A DNA stretch of 64,000 bases, taken from positions 329,401-393,400 of the forward strand of contig JAAHGF010000008.1 in assembly GCA_010672585.1 (NCBI GenBank), in the 5' to 3' direction. The translations under genes and the position numbers were made by a program. A model generated the notes under the pieces. That model saw only the letters and a program-made list of their open reading frames with translations. It was not told the origin of the DNA and made no database searches. The stretch is from Okeania sp. SIO1I7. GTDB taxonomy: Bacteria; Cyanobacteriota; Cyanobacteriia; Cyanobacteriales; Microcoleaceae. Of the stretch, positions 54,470 to 62,761 are shown in pieces (positions within the stretch are counted from its first letter, which is position 1; each line of letters opens with the position of its first letter).

Positions 54470-55017
54470 AAATTTGATATTTAGAACTCAGCTTTTAGGT
54501 CAAGTTGCTAACCTTGCTAATTAAGGTAATCTATAAATATGAAGAACTTGTGAAGATAGAGCAAATTGTCATAAAAGTTGACACTATAATAGCAATCCTA
54601 AATCATTTGTAAAAAATCAAAAATAGATCGAAAGTCTGAAAGTCTTATCCCTGTTCCCTATGGTCTTTTCTCTGCTCCTTGCTTCCTATTCATTTTTTGT
54701 CATATTTTTTTACAAAACCCTATTAAGGACTGCTAAATCTTAATTTATATCTATGGAATAAAAGGAACACCTTGATTGATAGTAGGTAAAGAAGGATGTA
54801 TAGCAAATATTATTAGACTATTGGGCACCTGAGAGAAATTTGCGACTTAATACAGATATTTTCCTGAAATATAGCAGTGGAAGGAAAGGGTACGGACATA
54901 TTAAAAGCTTAAAGCTCAGACAACGCCAGATTTTTATTCTTCCTTCTGTCCTAGATAACTAAAGCCTCTCCTAGATAACTAAAGCCTCTCCTAGATAACT
55001 AAAGCCTCTCCTAGATA
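54470..55017. other. Gene-free region with a 20-bp tandem repeat
   Basis: AT-rich leader of the small membrane protein, then GTTCCCT-type filler, then agcttaaagctcagacaacg at 54905 and four tandem copies of ctagataactaaagcctctc (54950-55020). No frame supported. Confidence 0.5.
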
Positions 55018-55375
55018 ACTATGGATAATGGATAATTACCTCGGGTTTTAACCGTTACGGAATTTAATATAAGGAATATTGTCTTTTCTTGATCGATGGT
55101 CGGACAGCGCAGGTTTCGGAGCCATCCCACCCTACGGGAAACTGCGAAGAGCGACCGCTTTTTTTCCCCTTAAAAGGGGAGGTTTCAAGGCGCGAATTAT
55201 TTAATTATTAATTATTAATTATTAATTATTCGGTAAGAATGATTTTTCTGCCATAGTCTTGCTTAAAATACTAACTTTTTGAGCATAAAGATCTGAAAAA
55301 TTTGCACTTTTTTAGATCCAAAAAAGGCTTTAGCCTTTATATTTTAATGTTTTTAGATTTAATCAGCAAGCCCTA
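55018..55375. repeat. AATTATT-type repeat joined to a half AGGGTTTGC-family element
   Basis: 55018-55240 is a reversed AATTATT-type copy (ataattacctcgggt ... ccccttaaaaggggagg ... aattattcggtaa). 55241-55375 is the right half of an AGGGTTTGC-family element (gcttaaaatactaacttttt ... tttaatcagcaagccct). The same combination occurs at 3938-4317, so the two were probably copied as a unit or the first prefers one site in the second. Confidence 0.7.
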
Positions 55376-55809
55376 TTTACTTCTTCCTTCTACTATATCT
55401 GCTCTTTGAAAGTATGGATTAGCTTATATTTTGATTCAAAATTTCAAGCAGCAAAAGATACTATTTTTTACTTCAACAGAGCAGGGAAAAATTATAATTT
55501 TCTTTGATAAGTAGGAATTGGCATTACTTTAATACTAGCATGAGTAACTAGGAAATCAGACAAAAAAATATGAGAGAAAAAGCTTAACTGGGTATTTTGG
55601 TATAGCATATGAGTAAATTCTCTAGGGTAGATATAGTTTTTGAATACACATAAAAATAATTAAAGTTCAGTAAGACTGCTGTTGAAGCATTGGTTGTTAC
55701 TATTTATGATGATAGTTAGAACATCTGCAATACCTGAATAGGTCATTATTTATAGATGTAACTTTTAGGTTTATTCAAAAACATCGCAATATAAACTAGC
55801 CTATCAACT
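55376..55809. other. Leader region of the small HTH gene
   Basis: AT-rich with no repeat family recognised. It presumably contains the promoter of the gene at 55810. Confidence 0.3.
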
Positions 55810-56007
55810 ATGAAAGATAAATTCACTCAAACTCATGTAGCGAGACTTCTAGGAGTATCTTTTCAGAGAATTCATACTCTGAGAATTAGGAATAAGATTA
55901 AGTTTTGTTGGGATGCAAACTTAAAGGCTTGGGTAACATCAGAGGAGCATCTTCAAAAATATCTAACTGAGAGAGGAAAAACAGTAAATTTCTCATCTCA
56001 TAAATAA
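55810..56007 (+). CDS. Small helix-turn-helix protein (excisionase/MerR-like)
   Basis: A 65-residue protein: MKDKFTQTHVARLLGVSFQR then IHTLRIRNKIKFCWDANLKA and WVTSEEHLQKYL. The pattern (HVARLLGVSxxRIxxLR, then a short wing and a W-V-T-x-E helix) resembles excisionase/MerR-type single-domain DNA binders. The plausible target is unknown. No integrase is adjacent; the nearest scrap is 12 kb away. The stop is followed within three bases by an AGGGTTTGC-family element that separates the gene from a hairpin terminator. Confidence 0.6.
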   Translation: MKDKFTQTHVARLLGVSFQRIHTLRIRNKIKFCWDANLKAWVTSEEHLQKYLTERGKTVNFSSHK

Positions 56008-56009
56008 TT

Positions 56010-56271
<262 letters not shown>

Positions 56272-56297
56272 AATTAAATCGGAAATACATATCAACT

Positions 56298-56332
56298 AAA
56301 AAAAGGATACTAAATAAGCATCCTTTTTCAAA
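56298..56332 (+). terminator. Hairpin terminator, displaced from its gene
   Basis: aaaaaggatac and gcatccttttt form an 11-bp stem with one mismatch around taaataa, followed by C and filler. Its A/T flanks allow function on either strand. It lies 290 bp after the HTH gene because the miniature element sits between them. Confidence 0.6.
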
Positions 56333-56519
56333 GTTATTAATGATAATATTGCAGTGTTACTATTAGGGTGACATTAATTATCTTGAATTGTCAACAGTGC
56401 ATATTTTATAAAAATGTATCTTGAAAAGAAGTAATTAAGGGCAGAAAATTGTATTAGTCTCACTTTATTAAAAAACAGAAAAACTGACAAATAAAGTAAT
56501 CCAGATTTTTCTATTTATT

Positions 56520-56930
56520 TTAACTAATCAAATATACTTTTCCTCGGTCTAGATCGTAATAACCACCTACAACTTTTAATTTGTTTTCCTGAACTAACTG
56601 GGTAATAACTGGAGAAAAATTGATAATTTTTATTTGCTCCATTACATTAGCTTTAACAGCATTTTCTACCGGATATCCAGCTTTACCTTTAGCAATTTCT
56701 ACAGCAGGTTTAATAGCAGAAATTATACTGCCAATTTGACCAGGAACAGGTTTACCTTCCATAGCTGCTTTTACTACCCCACAATTTTCATGCCCTAGTA
56801 CCATTAACACTTTTGAACCTAATACAAAAGTACCGTATTCTATACTACCCGTTTCTTCTGGAGTCACAATATTTCCGGCTTCTCGAACTTGGCCAAGTTC
56901 GAAGGTTCGTGCAACTACGGGCAATTCCAT
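56520..56930 (-). pseudogene. Beta-carbonic anhydrase, truncated
   Basis: 136 residues corresponding to the C-terminal two-thirds of a beta-class carbonic anhydrase: REAGNIVTPEETGSIEYGTF, then VLMVLGHENCGVVKAAMEG (the HxxC zinc ligands), ending VVGGYYDLDRGKVYLI. The upstream part with the first zinc Cys and the CxDSR catalytic dyad is missing; the protein begins MELPVVARTFELGQVREAGN. A perfect 20-bp palindrome, TCGAACTTGGCCAAGTTCGA (56883-56902), lies at the junction. Catalysis is not expected with a single pair of ligands. Next to it on the same strand is a lipoprotein gene often found with such enzymes. Confidence 0.8.
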
Positions 56931-56952
56931 CGACTGTTACTACCGATCGCCC

Positions 56953-57513
56953 TTATTGCGCTTGATACGGCAGAGATGAATGGTGCAGATTGATTTTCAG
57001 ATCGCCGTTTTCATCGCGCACATAACCAAAAGTGTATTCTACCTTGATCTCGCTACCGTCTGTTTTGGTGAAAAAATACTCACCCATTGAGATGGCTGTA
57101 TTGCACTGGGTAATAATTCCTTCATTCTCAAAGCGCACATTGTTAAAGGGTGCAAGAGCAAAACCTCCATCTTCGCTGATGCTGCCGCCGACAAAATAAG
57201 ATAAAGCCTCTTTTTCCGTGCCTCTGAACGGATCATCGCTGGCCAGTGTTGGTTTGAACAAAACCGTACCAATATCATAACCATAAAGTCTGTCAAGAGT
57301 ACTTTGTGCTTCTGCTTGTGGGTTTTCTGCCTTGCCAATGGCGACAATGGCTTCGCCCCAGCTTTGCTGTGCAGCTAGAACATCGTTTTCTGTAACAGGA
57401 TTTTCGCATGGCACTGCCTGTACTATTGGCGTAGATTGAGGGTTCGTGCAACCAGCCATTGTGGTTACTACAGATACGATTAAAAGTGCAAAGAAATGTG
57501 GTTTCATGGTCAT
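56953..57513 (-). CDS. SnoaL-like lipoprotein (legacy name phosphoribosyl-AMP cyclohydrolase)
   Basis: A 186-residue lipoprotein: MTMKPHFFALLIVSVVTTMA then GC, so acylation at the Cys near residue 21. The mature part has PVTENDVLAAQQSWGEAIVA, VLFKPTLASDDPFR, ALSYFVGGSISEDGG, then LKINLHHSSLPYQ. This family is widespread in marine picocyanobacteria and is often labelled phosphoribosyl-AMP cyclohydrolase without basis. The fold looks like a SnoaL/NTF2 cone. It often lies beside carbonic anhydrase, as here (22 bp upstream of the truncated one). Base composition is clearly richer in GC than the surroundings, a sign of transfer. Confidence 0.8.
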   Translation of the reverse strand: MTMKPHFFALLIVSVVTTMAGCTNPQSTPIVQAVPCENPVTENDVLAAQQSWGEAIVAIGKAENPQAEAQSTLDRLYGYDIGTVLFKPTLASDDPFRGTEKEALSYFVGGSISEDGGFALAPFNNVRFENEGIITQCNTAISMGEYFFTKTDGSEIKVEYTFGYVRDENGDLKINLHHSSLPYQAQ

Positions 57514-57660
57514 CTTTTTCTTTTATAGGACTAGCCATTAATAGGTTAACCTAATTTCCGCCTACAAGGCTACAAGGAGTACAGACAATTTTCTTGAGAA
57601 AGTTGCTGAAATTGTTCATTTTTATCGCAAAGAACAAGTTGGTGTTTGACTTATATCATC

Positions 57661-57749
57661 AGGACTTACGCAAAGGCACTATGTATAGAGTACACTAACT
57701 ATTGGACAATAGTTTTGAAGACTATATATAGCGTATCTGCGTAAGTCCT
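57661..57749 (-). repeat. AGGACTTACGCA miniature element
   Basis: 89 bp with ends aggacttacgca and tgcgtaagtcct and the centre ctattggacaatag. Twin of 34799-34887. It is followed immediately (57753-57905) by an ATATCATGTCCGG-family element that lacks its first two bases. Confidence 0.85.
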
Positions 57750-57752
57750 AAT

Positions 57753-57905
57753 CATGTCCGGTTGAACAGTTATAAATAAATGATGAAGGAGTCAGGAGTC
57801 AGCAGTCAGGAGTCAACCCACCCCTCGCCCCTCCCCCTCCCAGGAGGGGAAGAAAGAAGAAGAAAAAGAAAGTCTTTTTTATCACTAATTATCCGGGCAT
57901 GATAT
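57753..57905 (+). repeat. ATATCATGTCCGG-family element
   Basis: Left end atcatgtccggttgaacag, right end attatccgggcatgatat, with GGAGTCA microsatellite and a CCACCCCTCGCCCCTCCCCC tract inside. Confidence 0.7.
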
Positions 57906-57976
57906 TATGTTGATTATGAATCTCAGACAGAGAAAAGCTTTTCCCACTTTTGCCTGTTGCCTGTTGCCTACTATAG

Positions 57977-59260
57977 TTAACGATAATCTTGGCGCTGAAT
58001 ATCTCGCAACCGAGCTTCTGGACGCCTAAACCTATCTAGTTGTGCTTCAAAAAATGCACGATTTGCTTTTAAATGTTCTAGGTCTGGGTCATCTAAAGGA
58101 TGTAATGTTGCTTGTCTTAATGCTTGAATAACTGCTGAAGTTACACAATACATTGAGCGTTGAAAAGTAATTCCTAACTGAATCAACATATCATCTTCGC
58201 CTCGACAATATTGTTTGTAATAATCAACTAAAAATGATGGTAAAAAATGCAGCATATCTTGCATTAATAATGTGGGAGGGATACCAGCATTTCCCACTGG
58301 AAAAACATCTGCATAAAGAATGCCGTAATGAAAGTCTTTTTGATTTTCTGGCACCTGTTTTGCCTGAGCATTATAAGACTTTGTGCCACGGAAAGGTGCA
58401 GTGCGATAAAAGACAGCTTCTACATAAGGTAAAGCAGCTTCAAATAACCAAGTAAAACCACAAGATTTGGGAATAATTTCGTGTACTTCACCTCGAATAT
58501 AAACATGATGATAAATTGGGCGATTTGCTACAGCAAAAATTCCATTTACTAGAAAATTCATTGCTTCTGGAACGCTGGTTAATTTCCCTTCGTTATATAA
58601 ATCAAACATTTCAAAAAAAACAGCAGCCATTACTTCCCAAAACAAACCAAGATTGCTGTAATAAGAAAGTTGTCTGACCTGTTCGATAAACATTTCTGGG
58701 AATAGTTTATATAGACCTAACATTACAGGATTTCCTTGAAAATAAGCTTTAATTGCTTTATCTGCTGCAGCCTTATATTCAGGAGTATCTAAATAAGGGT
58801 CAAATTTACCTCCCATTTCCCGATGCCAAAACATTGCCCGCATACAAGCTTCGGCGAATTCCATATTAATTCTGTCATGCCATAAGTGATGTAATAATTT
58901 TGATTTTTTGCCAGTTTCTCCCTTTTCAATAAATGCTAAAAGTTCTGGATGAGCTGTTGCTTCTCCGCGCCAAACTCTTAAGTCTGCATCATCACCTGCA
59001 TAGTGATTATGAAGTTCTAAATATTCTTTTGGCAGGAAGTATTTAAAGAAGGGTAAGGGGTTTAAAAATACTCGTTCGGCAATATAAAGTAAGTCGCGCC
59101 AATAGAAATCCATTGGTACTGCATAAGCTTTATAAATACCGATAATTTGCATTAGGTTTTCTGGGGTATCTGGTAGCATTGCTCCACCTGCTTCGAGGCG
59201 GTGAATAATTTCGGCAAATTCATGTTTGGATGGGGGAAGTTTTATTGTTGTTTGTGTCAT
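57977..59260 (-). CDS. chpX: CO2 hydration protein ChpX/CupB (NDH-1 CO2 uptake)
   Basis: A 427-residue member of the ChpX/ChpY (CupB/CupA) family. These proteins bind specialised NDH-1 complexes at the thylakoid and convert CO2 to bicarbonate in the cytoplasm, driven by electron transport. Motifs: LEAGGAMLPDTPENLMQIIG, HHLWHDRINMEFAEACMRAM then FWH, YFQGNPVMLGLYKLFPEMFI, YCVTSAVIQALRQATLHPLD. The AGGAMLPDTPENLMQIIGIY start and the FWHREMGG segment look more like ChpX/CupB (constitutive system) than ChpY/CupA; that choice is from memory of the families. ndhD lies upstream on the same strand, but 1.56 kb away. The gap contains decayed copies of this gene's 5' end. Confidence 0.85.
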   Translation of the reverse strand: MTQTTIKLPPSKHEFAEIIHRLEAGGAMLPDTPENLMQIIGIYKAYAVPMDFYWRDLLYIAERVFLNPLPFFKYFLPKEYLELHNHYAGDDADLRVWRGEATAHPELLAFIEKGETGKKSKLLHHLWHDRINMEFAEACMRAMFWHREMGGKFDPYLDTPEYKAAADKAIKAYFQGNPVMLGLYKLFPEMFIEQVRQLSYYSNLGLFWEVMAAVFFEMFDLYNEGKLTSVPEAMNFLVNGIFAVANRPIYHHVYIRGEVHEIIPKSCGFTWLFEAALPYVEAVFYRTAPFRGTKSYNAQAKQVPENQKDFHYGILYADVFPVGNAGIPPTLLMQDMLHFLPSFLVDYYKQYCRGEDDMLIQLGITFQRSMYCVTSAVIQALRQATLHPLDDPDLEHLKANRAFFEAQLDRFRRPEARLRDIQRQDYR

Positions 59261-60620
59261 AATTTTTGAGGTTTTAGGTGTTAGGTTTTATATCATGTTT
59301 GCTTCAATGAAAATCATAAAAAATTGGCACTTTGTAGCACTTTTTAGGTAGGGTTGAGTCCGTGTTAGCGGAGCTTATCCTGAGGATAAACCCAACAACA
59401 ATAATTATATTTGTTGGGTTGCGCTAGCGCTTAAACCAACCTACGGTATTATAAATAATTATTCGCACATTAAGTTTTAGTTTGTATCTGTTGGATTTAG
59501 CTACTTCGAGACGGGAAATTAATTTCGGCAAATTCATGTTGGAAGGGGGGATGTTTTATTGTTATTTGTGTCATAATTTTTGAGGTTTTAGGTGTTAGGT
59601 TTTATATCATGTTTGCTTCAATGAAAATCATAAAAATTTGGCACTTTGTAGCACTTTGTAGATTTGGTTGAAGCTTATTCGGAGGATAAATCCAACAACA
59701 ATAATTGTATTTTTTGGGTTTAGCTACTTCGAGACGGGAAATTAATTTCGGCAAGTTCATGTTGGAAGGGGGGATGTTTTATTGTTATTTGTGTCATAAT
59801 TTTTGAGGTTTTAGGTGTTAGGTTTTATATCATGTTTGCTTCAATGAAAATCATAAAAAATTGGCACTTTGTAGCACTTTGTAGATTTGGTTGAGTCCGC
59901 ATTAGTGGAGCTTATTCGGAGGATAAATCCAACAACAATAATTGTATTTGTTGGGTTGCGCTAGCGCTTAACCCAACCTACGGTATTATAAATAATTATT
60001 CGCACATTAAGTTTTAGTTTGTATCTGTTGGATTTAGCTACTTCGAGACGGGAAATTAATTTCGGCAAATTCATGTTGGAAGGGGGGATGTTTTATTGTT
60101 ATTTGTGTCATAATTTTTGAGGTTTTAGGTGTTAGGTTTTATATCATGTTTGCCTCAATGAAAATCATAAAAAATTGGCACTTTGTAGCACTTTGTAGAT
60201 TTGGTTGAAGCTTATTCGGAGGATAAATCCAACAACAATAATTGTATTTTTTGGGTTTAGCTACTTCGAGACGGGAAATTAATTTCGGTAAATTCATGTT
60301 GGAAGGGCGGATGTTTTATTGTTATTTGTGTCATAATTTTTGAGGTTTTAGGTGTTAGGTTTTATATCATGTTTGCCTCAATGAAAATCATAAAAAATTG
60401 GCACTTTGTAGCACTTTGTAGATTTGGTTGAAGCTTATTCGGAGGATAAATCCAACAACAATAATTGTATTTTTTGGGTTTAGCTACTTCGAGACGGGAA
60501 ATTAATTTCGGCAAATTCATAGGAAAAGTTTTGTTTTTGTTTGTGTCATAATTTTTGATGTTTTAGGTGGTAGGTATTAGGTGTTATATCATGTTTGCTT
60601 AAATGGAAATAATCAAAAAT
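59261..60620 (-). repeat. Tandem array of chpX 5'-end copies
   Basis: Five decayed copies of the chpX start codon region follow the real one (ATG at 59260). Their ATGs are at 59574, 59797, 60111, 60334 and 60548, with spacings 314, 223, 314, 223 and 214. Each unit carries about 25 codons related to MTQTTIKLPPSKHEFAEI (for example MTQITIKHPPFQHEFAEI) and the same leader (acctaaaacctcaaaaatta, gattttcattgaagcaaaca). The longer units add a TTGTTGGGTT/AACCCAACC block. No copy extends beyond about codon 30. Confidence 0.85.
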
Positions 60621-60639
60621 TGCCACTTTGTAGCACTTT

Positions 60640-60745
60640 GTAGGTAGGGTTGAGTCCGCGTTAGTGGAGCTTATCCGGAGGATAAACCCAACAACAATAA
60701 TTATATTTGTTGGGTTGCGCTAGCGCTTAACCCAACCTACTGCAT
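60640..60745. repeat. TTGGGTT/AACCCAACC dispersed element
   Basis: gtagggttgagtccgcgtta ... ggataaacccaacaac and ttgttgggttgcgctagcgc then ttaacccaacctac. An inverted-repeat sequence of a kind common in cyanobacteria. Copies are embedded in the longer chpX-array units and near 30.5-30.8 kb. Confidence 0.65.
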
Positions 60746-60821
60746 TATAATTATCTAAACTTGATATTAGTAGGAATTTTGAGAAATATTCTTACACAGT
60801 TTTTATTTCTGGCAAAAAAAC

Positions 60822-62369
60822 TTAATTTCTGTACTCCAAGAAATTAACATCTCTTGTATTTATCAAACTAGCTAAATTTTGAGTTTTGACTTGTGACTTT
60901 TGAATCTCTATAGAAGAATTAGGGACTAAAAAATTGGAAGTTGCTTCACTCCAACGCACTAACCAAGTAGGTTGAATTCCTAAAAAGAAAATGACTACTG
61001 CTAATACTAAAGCAGGGGTACGTTCAGACCAAATCACTTTAGGATAATAAGCTGTATCATTATCTAATTTGCCGAAACAAGTACGGTTTAACAAAATCAC
61101 AAAATAAACAGCAGTTAAACCACTGGCAATAATACACAAAAGAGTAGGAATAGGAAACACTGAAAAACTACCTTGAAATACCAGAAACTCAGCAGCAAAA
61201 CCTACCATTCCCGGAATACCTGCACTTGCCATTCCACCCATAATTAATAAAGCGCTCGTCAAAGGTAAACCACGCACCGGACTCATCAAACCATTCAACA
61301 CAGATAATTCGCGAGTACCAACTTTGTTTTCCACCACACCCACCAGATGAAATAGAATCGCTAAAATTAAACCGTGAGCAACCATTTGAGAAATAGCTCC
61401 CACTAAACTCAAAGGTGTATTGGCCGCAGCAGCAACAACAATATAACCCATGTGGCCAATCGAACTGTAGGCCACCATTCGTTTAATGTCTTGTTGAGCG
61501 ATCGCTGCTAATGCTCCATACAAGACGCTAAAAGTACCAATTATCGCCATTCCGGGGGCGACTATTTGCCAGGTGTCGGGAAATAATCCTAACCCAAAAC
61601 GCAATAGTCCATAAGTGCCTAATTTTGCTAATATGCCACCTAGAAGAATGGTGACGGGGGGAGATGATTCGACGTAAGCATCTGGCAACCAAGTGTGTAA
61701 AGGTACTAATGGAATTTTAATGCCGAATCCTACTAAGAGAAGAGTTAGTAAGATGAGTTGGGTTTTTAGGGATAGTCCTTGGGTTGAAATTAGATCATAA
61801 TCAAAACTGGGAGAATTGCTTAACCAAGTTATTCCTAAAAATCCTGCTAATATCAGAATTCCGGATACTGCTGTATAGATGAGAAATTTGGTTGCTGCAT
61901 AACCTCGTTTTTCACTACCCCAAATTGCTATTAATAAATAGATGGGGATTAATTCTAGTTCATAAAAGAGAACGAATAATAATAGGTTTGCGGAGAGAAA
62001 AGCGCCTGCTATTCCGGCATTTACTAATAAAATTAAGGGGTAGTATAATCGCGGGCGATCGATATTATTGCCATATCCATAAACTACGATGAATGTTAGT
62101 AAGGAATTTAGGGCGAGTAAGGGTAGGGATAAACCATCTATACCGAGACTATAGGTTAAACCTAATTGAGGAATCCAGGTAAAATGTTCTTGAAATTGTA
62201 AACCTGGATTATTTAGGTTAAATTGAATGGCAATTTCTACAGTCCAAGCTATTAGAGATAGGGCAATTGCTAAGGTGATTTTTCGTAATTTCTCATCGGT
62301 AATTTTTCCGGGAAAAAATCCGACTAAAGCTGCCCCTAAAATTGGGATGATAATTAAAACACTGAGCAT
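60822..62369 (-). CDS. ndhD: NDH-1 subunit 4 (NdhD) of a CO2-uptake complex
   Basis: A 515-residue proton-pumping subunit of NAD(P)H-quinone oxidoreductase in the thylakoid membrane. About 14 TM helices. Motifs: LGIDGLSLPLLALNSLLTFI, LLLFVLFYELELIPIYLLIA (with the conserved Glu of TM5), IKIPLVPLHTWLPDAYVESS, AIAQQDIKRMVAYSSIGHMG, and the discontinuous helix around GIPGMVGFAAEFLVF. Placement upstream of a ChpX-family gene identifies it as NdhD3 or NdhD4 of the CO2-uptake complexes; pairing with ChpX would make it NdhD4. The ndhF partner is expected upstream on this strand and would lie beyond the window edge. No ribosome binding site is obvious. Confidence 0.92.
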   Translation of the reverse strand: MLSVLIIIPILGAALVGFFPGKITDEKLRKITLAIALSLIAWTVEIAIQFNLNNPGLQFQEHFTWIPQLGLTYSLGIDGLSLPLLALNSLLTFIVVYGYGNNIDRPRLYYPLILLVNAGIAGAFLSANLLLFVLFYELELIPIYLLIAIWGSEKRGYAATKFLIYTAVSGILILAGFLGITWLSNSPSFDYDLISTQGLSLKTQLILLTLLLVGFGIKIPLVPLHTWLPDAYVESSPPVTILLGGILAKLGTYGLLRFGLGLFPDTWQIVAPGMAIIGTFSVLYGALAAIAQQDIKRMVAYSSIGHMGYIVVAAAANTPLSLVGAISQMVAHGLILAILFHLVGVVENKVGTRELSVLNGLMSPVRGLPLTSALLIMGGMASAGIPGMVGFAAEFLVFQGSFSVFPIPTLLCIIASGLTAVYFVILLNRTCFGKLDNDTAYYPKVIWSERTPALVLAVVIFFLGIQPTWLVRWSEATSNFLVPNSSIEIQKSQVKTQNLASLINTRDVNFLEYRN

Positions 62370-62408
62370 TATTTCTTGTTATTTGTCTGTTAATTAAATT
62401 GAAGTCTG

Positions 62409-62566
62409 GCATCATATCCGCTGGTATCGTTTGTGTAAAACTAAGGGTGAATATCTACAGGAAATTTAGGTTTTTTCAAGCTTTTAAGCCTTCTTCCCTC
62501 TTCCCTCTTCCTTCTTCCTTCTTCCTTACTTCACTATACAATACCGATGCTACCGGACATGATATC
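62409..62566. repeat. ATATCATGTCCGG-family element upstream of ndhD
   Basis: gcatcatatccgctggtatc to gatgctaccggacatgatat; the interior has gaatatctacaggaaattta and TTCCTTC tracts. Very similar to 12186-12328. Two 30-bp direct repeats with tttgattcggatgtacggat follow at 62575 and 62700. Confidence 0.7.
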
Positions 62567-62761
62567 ACAGGAATTTTTGATTCGGATGTACGGATTATTC
62601 ATCGGGATGATTGAAAGTTTTGCCTCATAACAATTTACTATTTACTAGCTTAATCATAGAGTAAAACTAATCAAAATAATAGCCTGGCACAACAGGGATT
62701 TTTGATTCGGATGTACGGATTATTCATTTTAGATTTTTTCTGTGAATCAACTGACCATTAA

